Assembly (NCBI RefSeq): GCF_016086655.4
Contig: NC_052136.2
Span: 48,414,492 to 48,478,491, forward strand
Length of the DNA: 64,000 nucleotides
Direction of reading: 5' to 3'
DNA from: Lepeophtheirus salmonis
Taxonomy: Eukaryota > Arthropoda > Copepoda > Siphonostomatoida > Caligidae
Part shown: in pieces, positions 10,164 to 21,482 of the stretch
Numbering within the stretch: the first letter of the stretch is position 1
How the letters are laid out: each line of letters starts with the position of its first letter
Notes under the pieces: generated by a model
Told to the model about the DNA's origin: nothing
The model's database searches: none
Seen by the model: only the letters and a program-made list of their open reading frames with translations
Translations under genes and position numbers: made by a program

Positions 10164-13100
10164 CATTTAAAATGAGTAATTAATATTTATTTATAGAGTA
10201 TAAGGAGGATCTATAATGAAGATGTAAAATAACTAATGAGAATTATGCGACTTCATTCATAAGTCCACATTTAAGTTTAGTATTTTTCCCTCCTTAACGA
10301 GACTACAGATATATCCGGACATTATTTCTTTTACAATATATACTTGGAGTATGAGGACTCGAACTGTGCCTAAACATTAAAAATGTAGACTCAAATACAG
10401 CTCTGAATATAAGAACATAATAATTAATGAAAATTACGGATATAGGTAGATACGGGTATAACATTAAAAATATATCTAATATAAGAAACCCAGATTAAGA
10501 GTTGTTAAAATATATTATAATATTGGGGTTTTTACTTTGATTGTACTATATAGATGTCCTTGTGGGACTAAGATTAAGTTAAGGATCGACTCCGAAGTCA
10601 TTCTTGGAAATGTTTTTATTCGTTACAGAGTAGGATTTGTACTTGCTTTCTTTCCTACTCTCTCAGGGCAGTTCACATCTTATTTAGTATATGTCATGAC
10701 AGCTAAACTGCTTTTCTATAGAAAATTCAGATGTACCCCTTTATTTTTCGGTTTCTTTTTTTATCATACCGATGGATTGTACTTTTTTCTACTCTTATAA
10801 TAACTATAAGCTATAATAAGCTATGACTCCAAAACTTTTGAAAACACAACGTTCATATAGCAACTCCTTTCTTCGTTTCCTTTACTGTTGATCCCATCAT
10901 TGACTCAGTATAAGACTCATATCTATATATTTTATGGACCAATTAGTAATCTACTAATGATATAAATTCGATAGTTCAACTTTCTCAAATAGTATAGAAT
11001 TAAAGCTTAAGGAAAAATGAAAAATTCAATGCTGAAGGTTATCAGATTATGGTATTTATGAGCTCCTTAATATAATAATGTAGTAAGATGATTATTAAAT
11101 TTCAGATTTTGTTTCTAAAATCTTCATCTAACATAATGGATAATGTGACTGATTAATTTAATTGCTTGCCGAAACTTGATATAGTTTGAAAGAAACTTAC
11201 AATGACTTACTTCATTAATATTTCGAGAAAGTTAGAATTCGATTTAGAATCCAACTACATTGAAATCAGGATACTTATAATAAATTATCGGAACGACGGG
11301 ATAGAATCCAATTAAACAAAGCGTATTTTCATTTTAAGAACGTTAATATTATATTAGTTTAACTTTTAACCTAATATTTAGATAGTCTATTCTAAATAAT
11401 TTCTAATTATTTGATTAACCAAATAAGGAAATTTGTTTTTTAATATATTGACGATTATTTTTTATAATATAATTTTTTCGGAGCTGAAATATATAGTTAA
11501 AATTTTTGGTTGGTTTCGTTTGATAGTCATTATATAATAAAGATTTTTCTTATAATTTAATCTTTAATATTATTATTATATAAAACAATATATAAATTAC
11601 TACTTTCAATATGTTAATTAAATTTTATTAGACCTGCATAGTTTTTAGTTATGAAAAAAAATTGAACTTCATTTTCCAGCCAAATAACTTGAATTCCTTT
11701 AGGAACGCAATTCAAATGTAACTTTTCCTTCTATCTAGATAGAAATGAAACATTATCATCGTCCAAAAATATCAGTTATTTAATCTAGTTTATAAACGGG
11801 TTTTCTTCCTTTGAAAACTTTTTGATATTCTTCTATTGTTCTACTTAATCATGGAAGTACTTTGAAGATTTAATTAAGGAACTACATCTTCCTTAAGCAA
11901 TTGGTATTTGATAGGTTTATCCGAACATATATATTCTGTGCAAAAATCTTTGTCCTTGAAATGAAGGGAACAAAATAAATTTCTTTTTACTTTTTAATAA
12001 TTTTCTATCCAAAAATATTAGAAAAAAATAATGGGGGGGGGAAGGGAGATATTTTTAGATGTATTTAAAAAAAAATTAGTAAAAAATAATTTTTAAATCA
12101 TTTTCCAAAAGCAAATAAGTTGTTTCCAAGTTCAAAGTCAAATACAAATTCATTACAGTTGTTATTTCTCTTGAACTTTTAATGATGTTATTTCAAGTAA
12201 ATTTAGTTTTTTAAGTACAATTCGATTCTATAATTGAGTTTAATTCTGCTTATTACAAAATTAAGAAAAATATCAATATAGAATTACTAAGAATCTTATT
12301 TCGAGGTATGATAGATTTCCATTTTTCTAAAAGCTCTTGATTACTAATAGAAAATCAATTAAAAGATGCTTCTTTATGCCCTTTATCATCTTTTCTAGCA
12401 ATTTTTTTCAATTTTACAAATTGGAACTACACATATATATGGGATTTATATTTTTTTCGTGAAAAATACTGTTTTCAAATTTAGTATAAAGTGAATTAAG
12501 ATGACTTATTCCACATATTCAAGCAATTATGATCGATTGAGTAGATGGCCCTCTCTTCTTAACCAATAATATATTCTTCATTTCAATGTAACCTCCTTAC
12601 TTATAGTCAGGCGTATTACTATTGTTTAAAAATATTTAAATATTTTAAAAATCCACAATATTCCAATGTAAGACTTACTGCTTAAAATTCAAACACAAAC
12701 ATTTAATTACTTCATTATTTAATGTATTTATAAATGACTGCTAAAGATTTTATATAATATCTGTCCTTAGCTATTATTAATAAAAAGGTGAGCCTCTGAG
12801 GTTTCCTCGACATGCATTTAGTATTTCATGTATTAAGTTACATGTGGAAGGTCTTTTTTATAGAAATAAAAGATTTGCTCCAATTTAATTACTGGAAAGT
12901 AGAGAGGATGAGTACTTTGGACATTAGCACAAATAAAGAACATTTCTTCCGCTGCTTTATCAGATTATCACTATACAGTATTATTCCATTGCACTTGTAC
13001 GTAAAAGAGCGCAGAAAATGGGTTAACAGTTACTTCCTTTATCATATGTGTTCACTTTTTATGTAGGGATGGCCATTGAGCGAGTGCGAGTAACACGCGG

Positions 13101-14588
13101 GAGGAAGACATAGGCTACTATTGATTAAAGTTATAGCTTTGGAGGAAAGTATGTCAAGTGATTCTGCTATAGAAATGAGAATTTTCTATATTTCAAGTAA
13201 CACTAGAATAGTTAATATAAAAAGTAGTCGAAATTTTCAAATTCAGGTAAACTTGATTTACTTCGTGAAACTCATTGAAAAAACCTTTCATATTTCTATA
13301 CCACAGGTCTATTTGGATGAAAATCTCATAAATATTTTCCCTTAAAGTCGCTAATATGATATAATATAGAATAAATAATCAAAAACTAATGGATAACACT
13401 ATAGCCATAAAATTAAACACTAGTAAATTGATAATTTAAATTATTATAACATATCTTTGTAAATTAAGTTAAAAAAGTATGAGTAAAATGAATAAAAAAA
13501 TGAAAAAACTATTAACTACTACAAAAAAATATTAATTAAAAAACTTTAATAGAAGTTAATTGTTATACATAGAAAATAAAATAAATTAATGACCACAAAT
13601 CATAAGACATATAACTTATTAAATTTTACGAATGGATTCAACAAATGAGTAACGACAAATGTAAATTATATATATACAAAATATAATAAGACGTTTTTAC
13701 AAAGAAATAAATATACTAATTATTAATAGAAATAAAATCTGTGTTCACCTTATCATACTTCAAATAAACTGGAAAGACTTATAATTATCTTAAATAAATT
13801 GCAAATCTACATGTTCGAATTCATGGAGCATATCCAAGTGTTAATCTGAAGAAGTGGATGTTATACAAACACCTTGCACACTATTTGAAGCTAAGAAACC
13901 CCCTTTGAGACCATTTGGGCAGTTGTTCTTTGTTATTCGTAAATCCAGATACAACTTAACTTACAAAATCAGGGCCTACATTTTTGATGATACAAGAATA
14001 CAGAAACTCTTTAGATTTGTTTTCTAAGAGATAGGACCAAAGTCAGATAGAGAAAATTAAAGAAAGATACTTATAACATGATCATCCATTTCAAGAGAGC
14101 AGATTCGACACCTTCATTGCCAAAGAGATTCCAAGATTGCAACATTGAAGAAATCTATTCACAATGAGTACGAGATTTCAATATTTCAAATATAATGAGT
14201 ATTTATTTTATTGGAATTTATGTATTTTTGAGCATTCATGACGACAGAAGTGAATATCACAGACCTTGAAAGGGAAAAGGCATCTGAACAATGAACGATC
14301 GTTCCATTTAAGAAGATGATATCCATCGAGTGAGGCACACAGAGGTGAGATCCCTTTCACAGAACAAAAAGATAGGATTGTTGCGTCTTGCTAGGATATC
14401 CAAATGGAAAAATATAAACTCCGAGAGAAAATGTAGAAATAAAGATCCAATTAAATGCAATCCAGGCGCAGGGGGACATTTTTACTAATATTCATTATTA
14501 CACTAAGGTAAGCGGCAAACTATAGTCTTTTTTAGAGGGAGATGTTGTACAAGAGTTATTAATTATTAATGAAGAAAAAAAAAAGGAA
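10164..14588. other. Long AT-rich stretch without recognised genes
   Basis: The sequence is strongly AT-rich. Open frames at 10537-10800, 12812-13066 and 13121-13345 show no domain, homology or codon pattern I can support. One exception is 13850-14017 on the plus strand, about 55 codons with mixed composition (for example KKPPLRPFGQLFFVIRKS and YKIRAYIFDD), which may be an exon or gene relic. It is treated under findings. Confidence 0.4.
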
Positions 14589-14668
14589 AACAATAACTGT
14601 TTTCCTTTTTTAATAACAATAACCGTTTTCCTTTTTTAATAACAATAACCGTTTTTCTTTTTTAATCT
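14589..14668. repeat. 26-bp tandem repeat, three units
   Basis: Units beginning CAATAACYGTTTTCC start at 14591, 14617 and 14643, giving a constant 26-bp period with few changes. The short flanking poly-A and poly-T tracts suggest a slippage origin. Confidence 0.75.
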
Positions 14669-15691
14669 TAAAAAAGTAATTTATTTGTCCAAACGTGCCA
14701 TGCTTAATTATATTCTAGCCTATATGACAATGTGAAAAGAAGGTGCTCGCTATAGAAGGATCATCAAAATTTATTTAAGTTATTCTCTCTTTTCCTCCAA
14801 CTTTATATACTATACTTTTTATAAGCTAGAAAAATATCTATTAAAATAGGTTTATGCAAATTAACAAATAAAAGTTGAAAAAAAAACTACCCTAATGTAT
14901 GTTGCATGAGTGTCCTCTGTTATGAGAAGATTTGACATTTTTGGAGTTGTTAAAGATAAAAAATGTGGATAAATTGTAGCGAGAAAGTTTTGTAAATGGA
15001 GTAGTAGCTTACTTGTCCATATGTTATCACTCACTCAATCATTTAAAAAACGACCTATACGGAGTATTGCGGCATTGTTTATATTGAAAGAAAGACAAGA
15101 AAAAAAATAATTATATTTAATAAAATTTAACTTTTTTAACCTAAGCTACTGATTGGTAAGTATATGTGCCATTTGGGGGATATTTTTTATCATATATTCA
15201 CTAATTAGTACACATATGTTCCGTTTCAACAAAAAAGTAAATTAATTCCCTTTGTTTTAGGTGTGATCTCAGTTATATAATAAATGACGCATATTAATGC
15301 CGAAAAGTTTTTTTTAAAAATTAAAATTTGCCAAAAAAAAAAATTGGTCCCTATAGGGTTAACGCAGGCTTGCACATCATACGTCGTACCCGGGTTAATT
15401 TTGGAGCTTATTTTGTGATAATTTTTTTTTAAGTTCTGTGTATTAGAATGATTTCAAACAATAGAAGAAAAGAAAAGAATGGTGTTTGGAGTCCTAGACC
15501 TAAAATATTATATCAGTGTCATAAATTCATTCGACCAAAAAGGTAGTATATTATATTGTAAATGTCTCGTTTAGTCCACGTTTCGTAAAATGTAGCAAAG
15601 ATTTTCATTTCAAGACTTCTTGAGCATTATTTTCAAAAAAAATTACTTTCCTCCATATTTTTGACTTACAAAAGAATAAAATATTATTAAA
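14669..15691. other. AT-rich sequence, nothing recognised
   Basis: No supported gene, RNA or transposon ends are seen. Homopolymer runs are common. Confidence 0.35.
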
Positions 15692-16256
15692 CATTCGTTA
15701 GTAAATATCTTCTTTTTTTCTTTTTTTTTTTTATGTAGTTGACCTTGGGTTCAACGTTAACTCAAATATTAAATGAATTTTATTTCATAATACTCAATTG
15801 ACAAAACTTAAAATTACACTATTTAATGATAAGAAAATTAAAATTGGATATCTAGTAGATATAATTTGTGATTATTATAGTTAAAATATTATAATTTCTT
15901 TTTTAATAAAAGTTTCTATAAAATATTAATTATTTTTAACGAACTTTTGCTACTAAAAATATATTACTGAATTTTGTATGAAATTAAGTGTAAATATGGA
16001 AAAACACCTGATATTACATTTGTAGAAACGCGAATACCATATATATTGAAAAAAAGGAAATTAACAAAGCAAAAGAACGATTAAACAGGGGAAACATTAA
16101 TCTAAATAACTAAACCTTGATTAAAAATTTCAAATAGTTCCCATAATATAAGTTTTTGCATTTGATGTTTTTTTCATTATTAAAATCTATATTAAACAAA
16201 TTTAAAGCAGTTTCATAAACTTTGGGTTGCAGAAAATCCCAGTTCACTAACAAAGA
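15692..16256. repeat. Dispersed repeat R2, copy 1
   Basis: About 565 bp is similar along its length to 21483-22022. Shared landmarks in the same order are CGTTAGTRAAYATC, TTTGTGATTATTA, AACAAACTTTTGGTACTAAA-like text, TTACATTTGTAG, and a right end GCAGAAAATCCCA then TTCACT. There is no coding frame. The two copies are diverged, so the family is old. The class is unknown. Confidence 0.65.
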
Positions 16257-17063
16257 GTTACGCACAACTACGAATTGATTTGTCCAGGGGTGTTGCTAGC
16301 CCCTTGGGGGGCATTAGCGCAACCCCCAAAATGTGTATCATATATTTAGGTTGTGTACAATTTGCAACTTTTATAAAAAATTGTACAAGTTGCAATTTTT
16401 GCGTCCTAAAAGGCATTATTTAATTACAACATTTATTATTCAAATTATCAACCATATTTATTCATACTTTCATTTCATTTTGATCTATTTAAATTACCTG
16501 GTTACTATGTATTTATGAGTAATTAAATAATTATTAAAATACTCAAAAATTACACAATTAAAATATCGATCATCTATGGAATATTCAATCATTGCATGGT
16601 CCTTATCTTAAGTACTGTAAATCTTTCATTTGGAATTAGTTATCTCAATTTTTGGTTGCAACTTGTACAAGTTGCTCATATAAATTCTAAGTTGTACAAA
16701 ATCGCTATTTGTACACAAAATAAATAATAAACCAATATATAGAAGTAATTGTATTACGGTGTTAATATTTTTTGATATTAATAGGAGTTCTGCACATTGT
16801 AGATATTTTGAATAAAATGGCAAAATGTGTATGAAAAAAATTCACATGCAAAGCGTAATCAAAACAAATTTGAAATATGTATCTAATAAAAAATTAATAA
16901 CAGAAAAAAATGTCGTTCAAAAGTTTATTTTGATTTTTCTTATATATAAAAAAAAATACGTCTCACGCTTTAAACAAAAAAATAGGTGCCAAGTGATATT
17001 ATTTTGAAATCTTATTTTTTTTAAATCTCTGACTTCGGAGATTTAGAAAGTCTTCTGATATTT
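16257..17063. other. AT-rich spacer
   Basis: A short GC-richer segment near 16285-16330 (GGGGTGTTGCTAGCCCC and CCTTGGGGGGC) stands out as a small inverted repeat. Nothing else is recognised. Confidence 0.35.
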
Positions 17064-17068
17064 GATAT

Positions 17069-17350
17069 TGTAATGTATTAGTGTTTTCTTCCCCCTCGTT
17101 CTCTTTTTCTTATTTTCTTGTATATATTAAAGTAGAGTGTTTTACCTCGTTTTAAGTATGAATAGTCGTGTATTTTATGTATTAGAGTAGGTTTTTGTAT
17201 TATAAAGAATACAGATGTTCTTATAAAATAACCGTTGTATTATTCCTCCACGCCTTTCCTTCTCCTCCTTTCTCTCGGTCCTCCTGGATTCCTTGGATAT
17301 CTCCTCTTTATAAATAATTGGAACCTCCTCACCTTCGTCAAGACACAACA
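17069..17350 (+). repeat. 5' LTR of the compact retrotransposon
   Basis: The LTR starts TGTAATGTATTAGTG and ends GTCAAGACACAACA. It matches 18200-18483 along its length with scattered substitutions and small indels, including CTCGTTTTAAGTAT, AGTAGGTTTTTGTA and CACGCCTTTCCTTCTCCTC in both. Divergence of the two LTRs shows that the insertion is not recent. Confidence 0.88.
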
Positions 17351-17718
17351 TTGTCGACAAGGATGGGATCAGGATCACGTGACCTCCCTGCTGTGGGATC
17401 GTCCGCGAAGCCAGCCCCGCTGGAGTTGGGTAGCCTTTTTTCGTCGACAGGGAGAACCCTCGTTCGTCTACGGAAGGTGGAGCAATACGGGCCGTGCCTT
17501 AGTTTGGGCCTCGTGGAGGAAGGAAGAGAACCATGGTCACTTACAAGAAGTGAAGTGTGTGTCCGTGTCAGGGACCACATCATTAAAAGTGGATTTCATC
17601 CGATGAAGTTCTGGTTCTCCGTTGTTACTACTCTCCCGTTCACCTCACTGGGTTATGAATGTGCAATGGTTTCTCCTCTGGATCATCCAGAGTTTGATGA
17701 GGGTACATCGACTGAGAT

Positions 17719-18018
17719 CGATATGTGTCTCAGGGACGAGTAGGGTGCTCGTGTCCCTAAAACCTATATAAGGGTGAGCGATATGTATCCCAATGACGAG
17801 CAGGGTGCTCGTGTCCCTAAAACCTCTATAAGGGTGATCGATATGTCTCCCTGGGACGAGCAGGGGGCTCGTGTTCCTAGAACCTCGATATGGGTGAACG
17901 ATATGTCTCCCAGGGACAAGCAGGGTACTCGTGTCCCTAAAACCTCTATAAGGGTGAACAATATTTGTCCCAGGAACGGGCAGTGTGCTTGCGTTTCTAA
18001 AACCTCTATGAGGAGTAG
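17719..18018 (+). repeat. 60-bp in-frame tandem repeat, five units
   Basis: Five consecutive units of exactly 60 bp follow the pattern CGATATGTCTCCCAGGGACG, then AGCAGGGTGCTCGTGTCCCT, then AAAACCTCTATAAGGGTGA. Each encodes 20 residues in the same frame. The first four units are very similar and the last has more substitutions. Exact spacing with changes that leave the frame open suggests the repeat was under coding constraint. Confidence 0.9.
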
Positions 18019-18187
18019 TGTTCTCCTTTCTCCAGTACGCGTGCTGAGAGCACGGCACGTCTATGGAGATAAATTTTATTTATACAAGAGGAAATGGTTT
18101 GTTCGCACCTGGTTATGGATAGAGCGGATCAATAAGATGCTATTCATGGAGCGGAGCCTGTTTAAGCACCGGCATGGATTTGGGGCT

Positions 18188-18199
18188 GGAGGGGGGGGG
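18188..18199 (+). other. Polypurine tract of the LTR element
   Basis: GGAGGGGGGGGG directly abuts the 3' LTR start TGATATG. This is the expected place and sequence type for the plus-strand primer of an LTR retrotransposon. Confidence 0.75.
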
Positions 18200-18483
18200 T
18201 GATATGTATTATTGTTTTCTTCCACATCGTTCTCTTCTCTTATTTTCTTGTATATATATATGTGTTTAAAGTACAGTGTTTTACCTCGTTTTAAGTATAA
18301 ATAGTCGTGTATTTTATGTATGTATTAGAGTAGGTTTTTGTAATTACAATCATATAGATGTTCCTATAAACAACCCGTTGTATTATTTCTCCACGCCTTT
18401 CCTTCTCCTCACTTCTCTCGGTCGTCCTGGATCTCTCCACCTTTAAATATTTTGTGTCTCCTCACGCTCGTCAAGACACAACA
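18200..18483 (+). repeat. 3' LTR of the compact retrotransposon
   Basis: The LTR starts TGATATGTATTATTG and ends GTCAAGACACAACA, and is followed by the target duplication GATAT. Compared with the 5' LTR it has small insertions in the TATATATATGTG and TATGTATG microsatellite parts. Confidence 0.88.
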
Positions 18484-18488
18484 GATAT

Positions 18489-18860
18489 TAATATTTTTAA
18501 AATATAGCATTTAAAGCTTTTCCATATTTAAATCATATCTTTTTTTCACTTTTTTAAAAGGAATTTGGACGATTAAATAATAAAACAATATTACATCTAA
18601 TTAAATTATATACGCTCGTTAAATAAAAGAAGACATTATCCTTTAACCCATTTATTACAACAATGTATATTATGTACTTGTCTCAATTGAAGTTTAATTT
18701 TAATCACAACCTTACCTCGCTAACACACAAATACTCTTGAAAAATGAAAAATTGTTAGCTATCATATATAAATGTATAGATACCCTTTTCCTATAATATT
18801 GTAATACAGTATTGATAAAACACTATGTAAGATTTTAATATTATGCAATTATATTTCTTT
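18489..18860. other. AT-rich spacer
   Basis: Nothing is recognised between the LTR element and the Tc1/mariner relic. Confidence 0.4.
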
Positions 18861-20200
18861 GGTCCAGAATCGAGCCATGTTATCAACTCAGAACTTTTGT
18901 CACTTGGAGGACGTGTGAGAGAGGGTGCCGTCCTGAGTCCACATATAGTTACCCTCCGGGTAGTTGATCTTTAGCCATGGTATGATGGTGTACTCAAGCA
19001 CTTTATAGTAGGCCTCCTGGCTGATTTTCTGTCCAGCGACTCTGGAAAGCATTGTACGTGTGACAACGTCGTGCTTCAACATAGATCGGCACTCTTTCTC
19101 AACCGATTGATTTAGGTACTCAATACTGCTGTAACTTTGCCTATAGGCATTGTATTAAATTAGACACAAGATGCTGTAATCAAGGGGATTCAGATCGGAG
19201 CTCTGAAGTCCTCTGGCTGAAAGTTCTTTTTTTTTTTTGGCCATCCAATCCAGCACGATTTTTGCCGTATGTGCAGGTACCCCATCCTTTTGAAAGTAAT
19301 AAACGGCTTTCTTTGATTGCTTGGTGATCTTGCAAACCTACAGAAGCACTTTTGTTCGTAAAATCATCAAATAATCCTTGTTAGTCAATCTGCATCCAAC
19401 AAGAAACCAAATTGGCTTCATTTTGTGACCTTCAGATGAAATAATGCCTAGCATCATTACTGAGGACGGATGGTGGTGGCCACTTGACGGAGGTTTCAGT
19501 TGACGTCTCCGGAATATACTACACGATCATTTTGTCTATTGTGCAATATATTATTTATCTCCTGTAATTGTATTCTCGACCGAGAAGAACAAAATTAGGT
19601 TTCCGGGATATCTCAGATCATTGTAAAGCTTTTTATACCGATCAAATCGTAATTCTTGTTGAATGAGTCAGGGTCGTTCAATATGTCGGAGAGACTTTCT
19701 GCTATCTTTTTTATGGTATTGAACACCGAGGAACGGCTCACCGACTGCTTCTTCGTCAAGTCCGTCATCGCCATCCTCAGATTAGCTTCTTCTTTTTTTT
19801 TTTGTCGTTTCAGGCTTAATTTGATTGGCCCTCCGCGTCTATGACGATTACTGATGTCTTCACCATTGTTGAATTTAACCCTGACCCTTCCAGACGGTGG
19901 TTCTGCAGAAATAAAGCGTCATTACAGTATCAGAATTGCTAAATCCGGTGGGGACTATAGGAGCAACTTCTTGTCTTTTTTGCTCCATTTTCATTAATAT
20001 TAAAATTGGTAAAAAAATCGTTCAAACAGTAATTAATCAGCTGTTCTTTTCTGTTTAAGCAACTTTTGCATAAAATTAACCAAAACTCTCAAAACCCAAT
20101 TCAAGTCAAGTTCCAAAAAAATTTAACAGTCTGCTATTTACATTAGCAAAGTACTTGATTACACTTAATAAAATTAGGGTTTAATGAGATTTGAAGTACA
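18861..20200 (-). mobile_element. Degenerate Tc1/mariner-family transposon, chimeric
   Basis: On the minus strand, transposase pieces appear in order from about 20000. They are RVKFNNGEDISNRHRRGGP, a helix-turn-helix piece with SVFNTIKKIAESL, MLGIISSEGHKMKPIWFLVG with a following YLMILRTKVLL, the second DDE motif FQKDGVPAHTAKIVL, and LNPLDYSI-like text. C-terminal SVEKECRSML comes next. After that, a second middle-domain segment (KISQEAYYKVLEYTIIPWL and GNYMWTQDGTLSHTSSK) follows directly. Two copies of the second-aspartate motif in one strand indicate joining of two related elements. TACAGGGTGTT at 20197 looks like the right end. Many stops and frameshifts make it inactive. Confidence 0.65.
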
Positions 20201-21482
20201 GGGTGTTAAAAAAATCAGCGCTTCCGTTCACCGCCGATTTTTTTACGATACAGCTCCCTGGTTGGGTCTCCATTTTTGCCACAAGAAATGTTCTTATATC
20301 AAAAAACTTTAGTTAAGTTTTGGGCTTTTGGGAAAAATTTGCAGATAATATCTTAAGTCCTATACTTTTTTAGCTGATGAATGAAGATGAGAAGACAAGA
20401 AGAAAAAGAGTTAAAGGAAAGAAGAAAGATTGGATAGTTTATTTAGAGTTTCTGTTCATAAACTATGGGTTTGGAAACGCATTGTTAGCGATATTATTGT
20501 TTTCGTGTTAACATAATATTATATATATCATCCTGGTCTTCTTTATTTATTTACTACCTAAACCATTTCCAGTTTTATATAATCATTTAACACTTTAAAA
20601 AGAATAAACTTTTACCCTTGTTATGGTTTTTTTATTTCGTTATCGTTATCAATATTAATAAAACATGAGTTGTGTATTAGTCTTTTGAGGCTTTTTGCCT
20701 TTCATTAAGTAATGTTTAATTAAGACAAGAAATTATTTTTTGTCCATTTTTTTAAATTACTCCAGTTCCTCGATTCAAGCCAATGACATACAGAAAGAAA
20801 TAAACCGACCAGGCTGAACGTTGGTGTGTGTTCTTCCATGAGATGCTTCTAACTAAACATAACCTCAATATGCATCTGCAGTGCCATCTCTCGGACATTG
20901 CACGTAATTTTAAAACGACCCCCTATAACAAATAATTTTGGAGGGGAAAAAGCAATTTGGGCCCTCCTCTTATAATAAATATACCTATAACCCTTTCAAC
21001 GTACTAATGCTATTTGAAATGTAGAAGATTCTGATCTTTAAAGCAGTAATTCATTCACCCACCTTCACCCGGACGCCCCACCCCCAAAAAAAAAAAAAAA
21101 AAATATTATTAAAGGTAGCTGATATTTCGTTTGAACCACGAAATTTTAAATCAAAAGATTACCTCTAGGATACAAAACAAAGTCCATTGCACTGTTACCA
21201 CAGGACAATATATATTGTTACCGTAATATAAAATTTTATTTTTGTCGAAAATAATTAGATTACCATATTTTCGAGATAAGATTTTCAATTTGTATTTAAT
21301 GTCAACTAAACCCTCTACCAAAAAAACAACATCCTACGGCTGCCCCTTGTCACATTATATAATCACAAAAACATTCCAGAGCCGTTGCTTATCATCAAAA
21401 AGCATTGGAAAAAGTACAAAAACATAACAACATCAAAAAAGTGTTTTTCGAATAGATCTAATGTCTAAATAATTCTTTAAAC
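20201..21482. other. AT-rich sequence with homopolymers, no gene
   Basis: It contains a CACCCCCA plus poly-A stretch near 21075-21103. The only longer open frame (21242-21427) has no recognisable feature. Confidence 0.35.

Larger units (their letters stand above)
17362..18202 (+). pseudogene. Repeat-bearing ORF of the compact LTR element, one nonsense change
   Basis: From the ATG at 17362, one frame runs to a stop at 18200-18202 and is broken only by TAG at 17741-17743. The equivalent codon in the other repeat units is CAG, so a single C-to-T change explains the break. The product would be about 279 residues. An N-terminal part of about 120 residues begins MGSGSRDLPAVGSSAKP. About five 20-residue units follow (consensus near DMSPRDEQGARVPKTSIRVN), then a basic, Trp-rich tail (RKWFVRTWLWIERINK). 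No gag zinc knuckle, protease or known domain is seen. It could be a gag-like coat protein or a captured host sequence; I do not recognise it. The frame continues to the edge of the 3' LTR through the polypurine tract as a glycine run. Confidence 0.6.
17064..18488 (+). mobile_element. Compact non-autonomous LTR retrotransposon with its own repeat-bearing ORF
   Basis: Two LTRs of 282 and 284 bp in direct orientation (17069-17350 and 18200-18483) start with TG and end with ACACAACA. The pair is flanked by the 5-bp duplication GATAT at 17064-17068 and 18484-18488. A polypurine tract, GGAGGGGGGGGG, sits immediately before the 3' LTR, which fixes the plus orientation. The 849-bp interior is far richer in GC than the surroundings and has no protease, reverse transcriptase or integrase. 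No clear primer-binding site follows the 5' LTR. The size (1.4 kb) recalls TRIM elements, but TRIMs usually lack an ORF, and here one reading frame spans nearly the whole interior. Movement would need enzymes supplied by another element. Confidence 0.88.

Noticed and set aside
10537..10800. 87-residue plus-strand ORF
   Set aside because: No motif, low complexity, strongly AT-biased codons, and no splice or promoter context that I can support.
17235..17606. Overlapping frames in the compact LTR element (including minus-strand 17645-18058)
   Set aside because: They are shadows of the 60-bp repeat and of the GC-rich interior. Only the plus frame with the CAG/TAG comparison spans LTR to polypurine tract.
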